From assembly GCA_035943635.1 (NCBI GenBank), contig DASZBX010000149.1:47143-111142 (forward strand): a DNA stretch of 64,000 bases, written 5' to 3'. The translations under genes were made by a program, and so were the position numbers. Numbering within the stretch: position 1 is the stretch's first letter; each line of letters begins with the position of its first letter. The notes below the pieces were generated by a model, which saw only the letters and a program-made list of their open reading frames with translations, was not told where the DNA came from and ran no database searches. Positions 42,063 through 52,200 of this stretch are shown in pieces. This DNA is from DASZBX01 sp035943635 (lineage in GTDB: Bacteria > Actinomycetota > Actinomycetes > Streptomycetales > Catenulisporaceae).

Positions 42063-43913
42063 GTGCCGCATCCAGCCACTCCCACCGCCGACCTCGCGGC
42101 CGCCCCCCGGGCGGCCGTGCTGGTCGCCACCGCGAAATCGGTCCGCGGCCGGGTCGGCGGCCGGGCCGCCGGGTTCCGCGACCTGCTCCGGCGCCCGCAC
42201 GTGCGCGGCCTGGTCGGCCTGGTCCTGGGCACCTTCCTGCTCCAGGGCGCGATCGGGATGCAGCAGTTCCACCAGTTCCAGCTCGGCGGCTACGACCTGG
42301 TCATCTTCGACCAGGGCGTACGCAACTACGCGCACCTGAACCTGCCGGTCTCCGTCTTCAAAGACGTCCAGGACGCCGCGCAGGTCTCCCCGGGCTACCC
42401 GCACCCGTTCTCGATCCTCGGCGACCACTTCTCCCCGGTGCTGGCCCTGCTCGCCCCGCTCTACTGGATCTGGAACGACCCCCGGACGCTCGTGCTGTCC
42501 CAGGCGGCGCTGTTCGCGCTCGCGGTGCCGAGCGTGTGGGTGTTCACCCGGCGGGCGCTGCTGCGGGTCTGCGCGCCGCGGCCGGCGGTCATCGCGGCGT
42601 ACTTCGTCTCCGCCGCCTTCGGCATCGGCTGGGCCCTGCAGGAGGCCAGCGCGGTCGGGTTCCACGAGGTGGCGTTCTTCGTGCCGATCAGCGCGATGAT
42701 GCTCGAACGCTTCCAGGCCGGCCGGCTCAAGCCGGTGATCTGGCTGGCCGCGGCCCTGCTGACGGTCAAGGAGGACGCCGGGTACGTGGTCAGCGCGTTC
42801 GGCGTCCTGCTACTGCTGACCCGGCAGGTGAACGGAATCCGGCTGGAGCGCCCGGCCCGGCGCCGCTACCGGATCGCCGGGGCGGCGCTGACCGTCGGCG
42901 GGGTCGGTGTCGCGATGCTGATCCTGCACGTGTGGATCCCGGCGTTCGGCGGCCGCTCCGACTTCTACTGGTACTACGGCCAACTCGGCCCGGACATGGC
43001 CGGCGCGGTCAAGACCCTGTTCACCGATCCGACTTACGCCTACCAGGTGGCCACGCAGCCGTGGGAGAAGATGCACACGCTCTTCTTCCTGTTCTGGCCG
43101 TTCCTGTACCTGAGCCTGGCGTCGCCGATCTGCCTGCTGGCGCTGCCGCTGCTGGCCGAGCGACTGTTCTCGAACAAGCCGGAGCACTGGGGCCTGCAGC
43201 AGCAGTACAACGCGTTCCTCGCCGCGATCTTGGTGATGGCGGCGGTGGACGGCTTCGGCCGGGTCTGGCGCGCCGTGCTCTGGCCGCTGCTGCGGACGGC
43301 CCAGCCGCGCTGGGCCCGGCGCCGGTGGATCCGCCGGCGCCGGCTCCGGTGGCGCCCGCGCAGGCGCCGGAAGGCGGGCCTCGCCGCCGACCGCGCCACC
43401 GAGCCGGCCGCCGCCCCGGAGTCTGTTGCCAACCGCGCAGACACCGCAGACACTGAAACCGTCGCGGACGCCCCCGACGCCCCGGAACCGGACGACCCGT
43501 CAGCGGCCGTCCGCCGCCGCCTCGGCGGCCGGGTGGCCGTCGGCTGGGCCGCCCTGGTCCTGCTCTTCGCCATCGTGATCGTGCACACGTTCCCGATGTT
43601 CGGCGCGCTCAGCGTCAACCGGTGGCAGGCGACCGCAGTCACCACGGCCGAGAAGGCCGCCGTCGCGATGATCCCGGACGGGGTCTGCGTCGAGGCGGAC
43701 AACTACATAGCGCCGCACCTCAGCTCCCGGACCCAGGTCCTGCTGCTGGACGAGATCCCGCGCGGCTGCCCCTGGGTGGTGTTGCAGAGCTACTACCCGA
43801 GCTACCCGCTCAGCGACACCAAGCTGGAGACCGAGCGGGCGAACTGGTTGGCCGCGAACGGTTACCTGCTCGTCTTCAGCCAGTCCGAGGTTTCGGTCTA
43901 CCACCGCCCCTAG
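42063..43913 (+). CDS. DUF2079 polytopic membrane protein
   Basis: 616 residues. Family marks: FHQFQLGGYDLVIFDQGVRN after the first helix, PHPFSILGDHFSPVLALLAPLYW, and the charged segment LTVKEDAGYVVSAFGVLLL. About nine membrane helices; a basic Arg-rich and then acidic Ala/Asp-rich cytosolic loop of about 90 residues (RRRLRWRPRRRRK onward) interrupts before the penultimate helix. The C-terminal 100 residues (VEADNYIAPHLSSRTQVLLL) form a soluble extracellular domain. DUF2079 proteins look like GT-C glycosyltransferases; no substrate is known. Placed between TIGR03089 and the guanylyltransferase, it is likely part of envelope glycan assembly. Confidence 0.85.
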   Translation: MPHPATPTADLAAAPRAAVLVATAKSVRGRVGGRAAGFRDLLRRPHVRGLVGLVLGTFLLQGAIGMQQFHQFQLGGYDLVIFDQGVRNYAHLNLPVSVFKDVQDAAQVSPGYPHPFSILGDHFSPVLALLAPLYWIWNDPRTLVLSQAALFALAVPSVWVFTRRALLRVCAPRPAVIAAYFVSAAFGIGWALQEASAVGFHEVAFFVPISAMMLERFQAGRLKPVIWLAAALLTVKEDAGYVVSAFGVLLLLTRQVNGIRLERPARRRYRIAGAALTVGGVGVAMLILHVWIPAFGGRSDFYWYYGQLGPDMAGAVKTLFTDPTYAYQVATQPWEKMHTLFFLFWPFLYLSLASPICLLALPLLAERLFSNKPEHWGLQQQYNAFLAAILVMAAVDGFGRVWRAVLWPLLRTAQPRWARRRWIRRRRLRWRPRRRRKAGLAADRATEPAAAPESVANRADTADTETVADAPDAPEPDDPSAAVRRRLGGRVAVGWAALVLLFAIVIVHTFPMFGALSVNRWQATAVTTAEKAAVAMIPDGVCVEADNYIAPHLSSRTQVLLLDEIPRGCPWVVLQSYYPSYPLSDTKLETERANWLAANGYLLVFSQSEVSVYHRP

Positions 43914-43989
43914 ACTGGGCGGCCTGGACGCATCCGGCGTCCAGTCATCCGATCTTTCATCCAACCAAGCGAACAGGAGCACAGGGACA

Positions 43990-45084
43990 GTGATCGAAGC
44001 GATCCTCCTCGTCGGGGGAAAAGGCACCCGGCTGCGGCCGCTGACCGTGAACACGCCCAAACCGATGCTCCAGGTCGCCGGAGTGCCCTTCCTCAGCCAC
44101 CAGCTGGCCCAGGCCAAGGCGGCCGGCGTGCAGCGGGTGGTGTTCGCCACGGCGTACCGCCCGGAGGTCTTCGAGCAGCACTTCGGCGACGGCGCCCAGT
44201 TCGGCCTGGAGCTGGACTACGTGACCGAGACCGAGCCGCTGGACACCGGCGGGGCGATCCGCAACGTGGCCGACCGGCTGGTCAGCGGCCCGCAGGACCC
44301 GGTGCTGGTGTTCAACGGGGACGTGCTGTCCGGGGTCGACCTGGCCGGGCTGGTGGCCGCGCACCGCGAACGCGAGGCGGCGGTGACCCTGCACCTGACC
44401 AAGGTCGAGGACCCGCGCGCGTTCGGCCTGGTGCCGACCGACCCGGACGGCTGGGTGACCGCGTTCACCGAGAAGCCGCAGCGGCCCGAGGACATCGTCA
44501 CCGACCAGATCAACGCCGGCTGCTACGTCTTCCGGCGCAGCGAGATCGACGCGATCCCGACCGGGCGCCGGGTGTCGGTCGAGCGCGAGACCTTCCCCGG
44601 CCTGCTGGCCGCGGGCGCGCGGGTGCTCGGCGTGGTCGAGCAGTCCTACTGGCTGGACCTGGGCACCCCGGCCGCGTTCGTGCGGGGCTCGGCCGACCTG
44701 GTGCTCGGGGTGGCCCAGTCCCCGGCCGTGCCGGCCAGCATCCGGCCGGAGCTGGACGGGGCCCTGGTCCTGCTCGGCGCCCGGATCGCGGCCGAGGCGA
44801 AGATCGGCGGGGGCAGCACGATCGGCGCGGCCGCCCTGGTCGGCGCGGGCGCGCGGGTGCACGGCTCGGTGATCGGCGAGGGCGCGGTGATCGGCGAGGG
44901 CGCCTCGGTGACCGCCTCGATCGTCGGCCAGGGCGCCCGGATCGGGGCCGGCACCGTGCTCGACGGCGTGGTGATCGGCGACGGGGCCCGGGTCGGGGCC
45001 GGCAACGAGCTGCGCAACGGGGCCCGGATCTGGTGCGACGCGGTCATCGCGGACGGCGCGGTGCGCTTCTCCTCGGACGTCTAG
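43990..45084 (+). CDS. Mannose-1-phosphate guanylyltransferase-type nucleotidyltransferase
   Basis: 364 residues. The N-terminal nucleotidyltransferase domain begins AILLVGGKGTRLRPLTVNTPKPML (signature with catalytic Arg/Lys), with LVFNGDVLSG (metal-binding Asp) and FTEKPQRPEDIVTDQINAGCYVF. The C-terminal 110 residues are left-handed beta-helix repeats (GGGSTIGAAALVGAGARVHG, SVIGEGAVIGEG). It matches the GDP-mannose pyrophosphorylase of actinobacteria (M. tuberculosis Rv3264c type), which makes GDP-mannose from mannose-1-P and GTP. Related NDP-sugar pyrophosphorylases cannot be fully excluded. GTG 43990. The FbiB gene converges from the other side. Confidence 0.9.
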   Translation: MIEAILLVGGKGTRLRPLTVNTPKPMLQVAGVPFLSHQLAQAKAAGVQRVVFATAYRPEVFEQHFGDGAQFGLELDYVTETEPLDTGGAIRNVADRLVSGPQDPVLVFNGDVLSGVDLAGLVAAHREREAAVTLHLTKVEDPRAFGLVPTDPDGWVTAFTEKPQRPEDIVTDQINAGCYVFRRSEIDAIPTGRRVSVERETFPGLLAAGARVLGVVEQSYWLDLGTPAAFVRGSADLVLGVAQSPAVPASIRPELDGALVLLGARIAAEAKIGGGSTIGAAALVGAGARVHGSVIGEGAVIGEGASVTASIVGQGARIGAGTVLDGVVIGDGARVGAGNELRNGARIWCDAVIADGAVRFSSDV

Positions 45085-45159
45085 CAGCGGCGGCCAGGAA
45101 ATCCGTCGGCGCAGCCGGGACGGCACGATCCGCCCCGGCCAGTGCCGCCGAGCGCCGGC

Positions 45160-46590
45160 TCAGCGGCTGATCAGGAACCCGTCCGCGGTCCGCGGCGGCC
45201 GGGGCGCGGGCGCGGCGGCCGGGTAGCCGACCGCCACGGTCCCCATCGGGTCCCAGGACTCGGGCAGGTCCAGCACCCGCCGGACCACCGGCCGGCAGAA
45301 CATGGTCGAGGACACCCAGGCCGAGCCGAGCCCCGACGCGGCCAGCGAGATCAGCAGGTTCTGCACCCCGGCGCCCATCGCCACGGTGAACATCTCCCGC
45401 TCGGCCGCGTTGCGCCGCCCGTCCGGGTAGGTGTGCGAGCCGGTCGTGTCCAGGCAGGGCACGATCAGCAGCGGCGCCCGGCGCAGCACGTCGCCGCGCT
45501 TGACCCGCTTGGCGATCGACTGCTCGGTGAACTCGTCGCCCTCCAGGTCCTCCTGCCAGGCCGCGAGCATCGCGTCCAGCAGCTGCGTGCGCACCGACTC
45601 GGTCTGCACCTGCACGAACCGCCACGGCGTGGTGTGGTGCGGGGCCGGGGCGGCCACGGCGGACTCCACGGCCCGGCGCACCGCCTCCTCCGGCACCGGC
45701 TGCGCGGTGAACTCGCGCACGGTCCGGCGGTGGAAGACCGCGTCCGCCCGCGCCTCGGCGGTGCCCATCGAGAACAGGTCCTGGTCGGCCGGCCGCAGCA
45801 GCGCGCGGGCGCCGGGCCCGGCCTTGTCCGTGACCAGGTGGCCCAGGCCCCGCACCAGCGCCACCGGGATCCCGCCCAGCTTGCCCTTGACCAGCTCGCC
45901 GGCCGCGGCCAGTTCGTCGGCCAGCGCGGTCATGGTGACCGCGAGCGGGTTGCCGTGGCTGTCGGACCGGCCGCGGAAGTCCTCCAGCGGGGTCAGGTGG
46001 GCCGCGCCGATCGCCTGGTCGACCAGGCCGTCGCGCCAGACCCGGCCGAAGGTGTCCGAGACGATCACCCCGACCCGGGCGCCGGTGCGCTCGCGCAGGC
46101 CCTCGGCCAGTTCGCGGGCCGAGCGGTCCGGGTCGAGCGGCAGCAGCAGCACGCTGCCCTGCTCGGTGTTGGACGCGTCCACTCCGGCCGCCGCCATCAC
46201 CAGGCCGAGCCGGTTCTCCACGATCCGCAGCGGGCCGCGCCGGGCCACCACGCGCACCGTCTCCTGGTCGATCGCGCTCTCCCGGTCGGCGGCGGCCATC
46301 GTGCGGCCCTCCGCCTTGGAGACGATCTTCGAGGTGACGATCAGGATGTCGCCGTCGCGCAGCCCGCCGACCCGGCCGGCCGCCTGCTCGACCAGCCGCA
46401 CCAGGTCGTCGCCGGTGCCCACCTCCGGCATGCCCGGCAGGCCGAGCGCGGTCAGAGTGAGCTGGGGAGCGGGTTCTGCGGAGCCCATGAACTGCACCGC
46501 CTCTGCCTGTGTGCCCGGGGCTGCCTGTGCCTCTGCCTGTGCCTGGGGGCCGGCGCCGTCCGGCGCGGCGCGGTCTGACCGGCCGGTCAT
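45160..46590 (-). CDS. fbiB: FbiB: F420-0:gamma-glutamyl ligase fused to FMN nitroreductase domain
   Basis: 476 residues. After a Gln/Ala-rich N-terminus of about 40 residues, the CofE ligase domain (about 45-275) has LRDGDILIVTSKIVSKAEGR and VIVSDTFGRVWRDGLVDQAIG; the nitroreductase domain (about 280-476) has FHRRTVREFTAQPV, APHHTTPWRFVQV and GMGTVAVGYP-type ending (PMGTVAVGYPAA). In actinobacteria FbiB adds the poly-glutamate tail and reduces dehydro-F420-0, the last steps of coenzyme F420 synthesis. Its ATG overlaps the fbiA stop (ATGA). Confidence 0.95.
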   Translation of the reverse strand: MTGRSDRAAPDGAGPQAQAEAQAAPGTQAEAVQFMGSAEPAPQLTLTALGLPGMPEVGTGDDLVRLVEQAAGRVGGLRDGDILIVTSKIVSKAEGRTMAAADRESAIDQETVRVVARRGPLRIVENRLGLVMAAAGVDASNTEQGSVLLLPLDPDRSARELAEGLRERTGARVGVIVSDTFGRVWRDGLVDQAIGAAHLTPLEDFRGRSDSHGNPLAVTMTALADELAAAGELVKGKLGGIPVALVRGLGHLVTDKAGPGARALLRPADQDLFSMGTAEARADAVFHRRTVREFTAQPVPEEAVRRAVESAVAAPAPHHTTPWRFVQVQTESVRTQLLDAMLAAWQEDLEGDEFTEQSIAKRVKRGDVLRRAPLLIVPCLDTTGSHTYPDGRRNAAEREMFTVAMGAGVQNLLISLAASGLGSAWVSSTMFCRPVVRRVLDLPESWDPMGTVAVGYPAAAPAPRPPRTADGFLISR

Positions 46591-47615
46591 CGCCGGGCCA
46601 GCTCGTCGGCGAGGTCCAGCGCCTGGCGGGCCATCTCGGTGGTCGCAGCCAGGTCCGTCATCATCAGCGGCACCGCCCGGCAGGCGATCCCGGCCTCGGT
46701 CACCCGGCCGAGCAGCGCGGCGTCGGAGTCGGCGATCAGCCAGCCGTCGAGCAGGTCGGCGCCGTGGTACTCGGCCACCGCGGCCGGGTCGGTCTGCACG
46801 CCCACCGCGGCCAGCACCTTGTCGGCCATCCCGCGCACCGGCGCCGCGCCGATGATCGGGGAGACCCCGACCACCGGGGCCGCGGAGGCGACCAGCGCCT
46901 CGCGGATGCCCGGCACGGCCAGGATCGCGCCGATCGAGACCACCGGGTTGGACGGCGGCAGGATCACCACGTCCGCGGACTCGATCGCCTCCAGCACCCC
47001 GGGCGCGGGCTTGGCCGCGTCCGCGCCGAGGAAGACCACCGACTCGGCGTCCGGGGCGTGCAGCCGGACCCAGTACTCCTGGAAGTGCACCGCCTGGCGC
47101 CGCCCGTCCGGGCCGGGACGCGGGACCACGTGGGTCTCGGCCCGGTCGTCGGTGGCCGGCAACAGGGTGATCCGGGCCAGCTCGGTCGGCACTGTCTCGG
47201 CCGGCGAGCCGTCAGCTGACTCTGCCTCAGCCACAGGTGCGGAGGACCAGCGCACGCACAGGGCCTCGGTCACCGAAGAGAGCGGATATCCGGCGTCGAG
47301 CATCCGGGTGCGGACCAGATGGGTGGCGATGTCCCGGTCGCCCAGGGTGAACCAGTCCGGCCCGACCCCGTACGCGGCCAGTTCCTCGGCCACGGTGAAC
47401 ACCTCGCCGGCCCGGCCCCAGCCCTGCTGCGGATGGATCCCGCCGCCGAGGGTGTACATCACGGTGTCCAGGTCCGGACAGATCCGCAGACCGTGCAGGG
47501 TGATGTCGTCGCCGACGTTCCCGATCACGGTCAGCCGCGCCTGCGGCGCCGCCGCCAGCAACCCGCGGAGGAATTTCGCTCCGCCGACTCCGCCCGCCAG
47601 GGCCACGATATGCAT
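46587..47615 (-). CDS. fbiA: FbiA: 2-phospho-L-lactate / phosphoenolpyruvate transferase (CofD family)
   Basis: 342 residues. MHIVALAGGVGGAKFLRGL at the N-terminus, IGNVGDDITLHGLRICPDLDTVMYTL, GDRDIATHLVRT and PPSNPVVSIGAILAVPGI are the CofD/FbiA motifs. It joins the activated phospho-acid to Fo, giving (dehydro-)F420-0. Probably leaderless: TAAAGT ends 7 nt before the ATG. It forms an operon with fbiB; fbiC and fbiD are not in the window. The neighbour on the other side is whiB, as in M. tuberculosis (whiB2-fbiA-fbiB). Confidence 0.96.
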   Translation of the reverse strand: MHIVALAGGVGGAKFLRGLLAAAPQARLTVIGNVGDDITLHGLRICPDLDTVMYTLGGGIHPQQGWGRAGEVFTVAEELAAYGVGPDWFTLGDRDIATHLVRTRMLDAGYPLSSVTEALCVRWSSAPVAEAESADGSPAETVPTELARITLLPATDDRAETHVVPRPGPDGRRQAVHFQEYWVRLHAPDAESVVFLGADAAKPAPGVLEAIESADVVILPPSNPVVSIGAILAVPGIREALVASAAPVVGVSPIIGAAPVRGMADKVLAAVGVQTDPAAVAEYHGADLLDGWLIADSDAALLGRVTEAGIACRAVPLMMTDLAATTEMARQALDLADELARR

Positions 47616-47622
47616 GCAGCCG

Positions 47623-47628
47623 ACTTTA
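47623..47628 (-). promoter_or_regulatory. -10 box of leaderless fbiA transcript
   Basis: Minus-strand TAAAGT, 7 nt upstream of the fbiA ATG (47615). Confidence 0.55.
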
Positions 47629-47728
47629 CCGGCTCGCCCGGGCCGACCCGGCTTCGCGCAGGCCGTCGAGCTGCGCCGGACCCCGCTCCGGCCGGCCCGG
47701 GCCTTGGTGATCCAGCGTCAGCGGCCGG

Positions 47729-48196
47729 TCACAGCGCGATCTCCACCGCCAGCGCGGCCAGGCCGTCGAGCTCGGCCAGCAGCACCTCGCGGCCGGCCGG
47801 GATCAGCCGGACCGCGCCCGGGCGCAGCGCCGGGAACGAGCTGCCGCGCTGGGCCAGCCGGCCGTAGCCGAGGCTGACCGCCCGGATCACCGGCGCGGCC
47901 GGCAGGTGCAGCACGCCGCAGCGGCCGATCCGGTGCACCGTGCCGCGGCTGTCGGCCGGCAGGTGCAGCGGGCCGGTCAGCACGGCGGCGCCGGCGTCGA
48001 TCCGGGCCACCGCGGCCAGGGCGAGGGCCGCCTCGGTCAGCGCCGCGGCGTGCGGCCGGGCCGGCCGCGGGCGCAGCAGCGCGGGATGGGTGGGCGCGTC
48101 GCCGAGGAACGAGGCCAGATCCGGCGGGATCTCGCCGGCATCGGCGTCGGCGGCAAGCGGGGCGGAGGAGGGCGCGAGGGTAGCCGTGAGCGGCAT
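47729..48196 (-). CDS. Hypothetical protein upstream of fbiA
   Basis: 155 residues, no family recognised. Codon bias is that of a real gene. An Ala/Asp-rich start is followed by IPPDLASFLGDAPTHPALLRPRPARPH and a beta-rich C-terminal half (GTVHRIGRCGVLHLPAAPVIRAVSLGYGRL; VRLIPAGREVLLAELDGL). No signal peptide or membrane helix. AGGA lies about 9 nt before ATG 48196. It precedes fbiA by 113 nt on the same strand but fbiA has its own -10, so it is probably a separate unit. Confidence 0.7.
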   Translation of the reverse strand: MPLTATLAPSSAPLAADADAGEIPPDLASFLGDAPTHPALLRPRPARPHAAALTEAALALAAVARIDAGAAVLTGPLHLPADSRGTVHRIGRCGVLHLPAAPVIRAVSLGYGRLAQRGSSFPALRPGAVRLIPAGREVLLAELDGLAALAVEIAL

Positions 48197-48732
48197 CGGG
48201 GAGATCCTGTCGGGCAGTGGGCGCGGAGCGGGGCGGTCGGCGGTCTGTGCTGGATCAGCGACAGGGACGACAACACAGACAGCTCAGGCGGATCACTGCG
48301 GACATGCGCACCAGGGTAACGCAGTCCGGGGAGCCCGTGTCCAGACGCCTTTTTCGGATCACTCGTTAGGGTGCATGGCGGGGTGGCGTTTTGCGGTCCT
48401 GCGACGCCGCCGCGGCCCGGCCCGGCGCCCGGCCGCCGGACAGGTCCGCACGTGGCGACCGTCATCCGATTGACGTTCCAGGTATTCGTATATTGCTGCT
48501 TATGGGTGAAGCAGTCATCCGCTAGCAGAACGCGGCTTGACGTCCCGGTAACGACGCGCGTGTAATTTCAACCAGGTCACCCGCTGCTCCTTTCCCCACA
48601 CTGTCGGTATCGCCGAGTTTGAAAGTCGCCACCGCGTATGAGGCCGGTGTTTACGGGGCAATAGTGGTGGACAACAGGTGCGGCGCGGCTGCTGGAGACA
48701 AAACGACACATGTGAGGACGGGAGGCGTGGGG
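48197..48732. other. Long control region upstream of whiB
   Basis: 536 nt without a supported gene. The AT-richer part (48465-48690) contains the promoter-like pair at 48537-48566. A GGTGA / TCATC pair (48505-48519) weakly resembles a BldD box. A short open frame across 48515-48709 on the minus strand has no codon bias. Confidence 0.5.
48537..48566 (+). promoter_or_regulatory. Promoter candidate for whiB
   Basis: -35 TTGACG (48537-48542), 18-nt spacer, -10 TGTAAT (48561-48566), giving a leader of about 160 nt before whiB. Long whiB leaders with more than one promoter are known in Streptomyces. Confidence 0.5.
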
Positions 48733-48990
48733 ATGACCGAGGTCTTTCCGTTGCTGGACGGGTTCGACGAAGAGCTCTCCTGGCAGGAACGGGCGCTGTG
48801 TGCGCAGACCGACCCGGAGTCCTTTTTCCCGGAGAAGGGCGGCTCCACCAGGGAGGCCAAACGGGTCTGCCTGGTCTGCGAGGTCAAGTCCGAGTGCCTG
48901 GAATACGCCCTCGCCCACGACGAGCGCTTCGGCATCTGGGGCGGGCTGTCCGAGCGCGAACGGCGCAAGCTCAAGCGGAAGGTGGCCTGA
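48733..48990 (+). CDS. whiB: WhiB sporulation regulator (iron-sulfur WhiB-like protein)
   Basis: 85 residues. The four cluster-binding Cys are C23, C46, C49 and C55 (C-x22-C-x2-C-x5-C) and the turn motif GIWGG is present, followed by the basic DNA-binding tail SERERRKLKRKVA. The core WQERALCAQTDPESFFPEK is that of Streptomyces WhiB / mycobacterial WhiB2. With WhiA it controls sporulation septation and DNA segregation in Streptomyces, and septum formation in mycobacteria. ATG 48733 has GGGAGG 8 nt upstream. Divergent from the fbi genes, as in other actinobacteria. Confidence 0.95.
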   Translation: MTEVFPLLDGFDEELSWQERALCAQTDPESFFPEKGGSTREAKRVCLVCEVKSECLEYALAHDERFGIWGGLSERERRKLKRKVA

Positions 48991-49218
48991 TCCGCGGCCG
49001 GCGAACCCGGCGAATTCAGGACCGGTACGTCAATCCCCTCAAAGTAGGACAAGTCTGTCATCGGCTCACCCGCACCCGGCAAAGTCGCGTACTGTGGGGC
49101 AACTGCACTTCGCCGCCAGGCGTCGATAGCAGTGGCCGGGGACCGGGCGCAGGCCGCCCGTGACCGCCCGGCCGTGCTTCACCGCCCTGCCGTCTAGCCA
49201 CCCGGGTCGTCGCCTCGC

Positions 49219-52200
49219 ATGAGCCAGTACGAATCAACGGCGCCCTCCCAGGCGCACCAGGCCCTGCAACACCACGTCGTCACCGCCGTGCTGGTCAGCC
49301 ACGACGGCGCCCGCTGGCTGCCGACCGTGCTGGAGGCGCTGCTGGCCCAGCAGCGGCCGGTGCAGCGGATCGTCGCGGTCGACACCGGCTCGCGGGACGA
49401 GAGCGTACGCATCCTGCAGCAGGCGATCGGCCCGGACAACGTGCTCGAACGCCGCCGCTCGGTCGGCTACGGCGCCGCCGTCGCGCACGGCCTGAAAGCC
49501 TCCCCGCCGGTCGGCTACGACGAGTTCGGCTACGACCGGGACAGCCCGGTCGAATGGGTCTGGCTGCTGCACGACGACAGTGAACCGGCCCCGGACGCCC
49601 TCGGCCAGCTGCTCCTCGCAGCCGAGGACGAACCCGACGCCGTGGTGCTCGGCCCCAAGATCCGCGGCTGGTTCGACCGGCACCAGCTGATGGAGGTCGG
49701 CGCCACCGTCGCCGCCAACGGCCGGCGCTGGACCGGCCTGGAGCGCAACGAGCACGACCAGGGCCAGCACGACGAGCCGCGCCCGGTGCTCTCGGTCAGC
49801 TCGGCCGGCATGCTGGTGCGCCGGGACGTGTGGGACCGGCTGCGCGGCTTCGACCGCAGCATCTCCCTGTTCCGCGACGACCTCGACTTCTGCTGGCGGG
49901 TCAACAACGCCGGGCACCAGGTCCGGGTCGCCCCGGACGCCGTGGTCTACCACGCCGAGGCCTCCGCCCGGGAGCGGCGCCGGATCGGGGCCGGCCCCAA
50001 CCGCCCGCACCTGCTCGACCGCACCCACGCGCTCTACAGCGTCGCGGTCAACCGGCCCAGCCGGTTCTGGCCCGCGCTCTGGGTCCGGCTGATCGTCGGC
50101 ACCCTGTTCCGGGTGCTCGGCTTCCTGATCGGCAAGGCCCCGGGCAAGGCCTCGGACGAACTGTTCGCCCTGCTCACCTTCGTGGCCCGGCCGGACCGGA
50201 TCCTGCGCGGGCGCTCGACCCGGCGCAAACAGCGGGCCGCGGACCCGGACGGGGACAACTCCCGCCGGGTGGCCGAACTCTTCCCGCCGCGCGGCGCCCT
50301 CAGCCGCAGCGCCTTCGACTCGATCTGGGCCCAGCTGCGCGGCAACCACCCGGACGACCAGGACGACAACCGCCGCCGGCGCACCTCGGTGGAGTCCGGG
50401 CCGGTCTCCGAGGAGGCCGAGACGCTGGAGAGCGACGCGGCCGGCGTGATCGCCCGGATCCTGCGCAACCCGATCGTCGCGGTCGGCGGCGGACTGACCC
50501 TGGTCGCCCTGATCGCGGCCCGGTCCATCCTGTTCGGCGGCACCCTGGCCGGCGGCGCCCTGCTGCCGTCCCCGGGCGGCTCCAGCGACCTGTGGTCCAC
50601 CTACCTGTCCGGCTGGCACGACGTGGGCCTGGGCGCCACCAGCGCCGCCCCGCCCTACCTGGCCGTGCTCGCGATGGTCGGCACGGTCCTGTTCGGCAAG
50701 GCCGACTGGGCGGTGTCGGTCCTGCTGATCGGCTCGGTCCCGTTCGCCGGCCTGAGCGCCTCCTACGCGCTGCGCCGGGTCACCTCGGTCCCGTCCCTGC
50801 GGATCTGGGGCGGCTACGCCTACGCCCTGCTGGCCGTGGCCACCGGCGCCATCGCCACCGGCCGGCTGGGCACCGCGGTCGGCATGGCCCTGCTGCCGGT
50901 GATGGTGACCACCGCGGCCGACGCGATCGGCGGCCCCGGCCGCAGCGGCTCCACCCGGGCCGGCTGGACCTGCGCCTTCCTGCTCACCGTGGGCACCGCC
51001 TTCGCCCCGGTCAGCTGGGTCCTGGCCGCGGCCTTCGGCCTGCTCAGCGCGGTCACCGTGGCCTGGCGGACCCGGTCCAACATCATGGTGGTGCTGATCC
51101 GGATCGGGATCATGCTGGGCACCCCGATCGTGGTGCTCGCACCCTGGTCGCTGACCCTGCTGGAACACCCCTCGTCCTTCTTCATCGAGACCGGGCTGCC
51201 CGGCTCCGGCCTGGCCACCCCGGCCCCGACCCCGCTCGGCCTGCTGCTCGGGGACCCCGGCGGCCCGGGCTCCTCGCCGTCCTGGATCGGGGCCGGCCTG
51301 CTGGTCGCCGCCCTGGCCGCGCTGCTGCGCGGCACCCGGCGGCGGATCGTGATCGCGGCCTGGTCGATGGCCCTGGTCGGCTTCGGCTCCGCGGTGGTGA
51401 TCGCCGGACTGCGGGTCACCCCGCCCGGCTCGGCCTACGCCGTGCTGCCCTGGCCCGGCCTGTCCACCGCGATGCTCGGGCTCGGCCTGATCACCGCGAC
51501 CGTGGTCGGCGCCGAGGGCGCCCGGGAACGGGTCGCCAACGCCGCCTTCGGCTGGCGCCAGCCGCTGACCCTGCTGATCACCGGCGCGGCCGTGCTGGCC
51601 CCGGTGGCGGCCGGCGGCTGGTGGGTGGTGCGCGGCGCGCAGGGCCCGGTCGCCCGGATCCCGGCCGACCAGCTGCCCGCGTACGTCCAGGTCGAGGGGC
51701 AGAGCGCCGCCCAGCCGCGCTCGCTGCTGCTCACCGAGCGGCCGGACGGCAGCATCGGCTACAGCATCGTCAGCGGCGCCGGCGCGACCATCGGCGACGC
51801 CGACATCCGGCCCCCGGCCACCCAGACCGCGCAGGTCGACGTGGTGGTCGGCGAGCTGCTCTCCGGCAACGGCGGCGACGCCTCCCAGCAGCTGGCCACC
51901 GCGGGCATCGGCTACGTGCTGGTCGCCTCGAACATCTCGGCCAACCTGCAGCGGAACCTGGACGGCGTGGTCGGCCTGTCCCAGCTGTCGATCGCCAAGA
52001 CCAGCGGCCAGACGTTCGCGCTGTGGGCGGTGACCGGCACCGTGGGCCGGCTGACCGTGCAGGACTCGAAGAACGTGCAGCTGCCGATCACCTACCAGTG
52101 CGGCGGGACCGTCCCGCACGGCTCCACCCAGGCCTGCTCGCAGGACATCGGCGCCGTCGTCGACGTCCCGGCCGGCGCCTCCGGCCGCGAACTGGTCCTG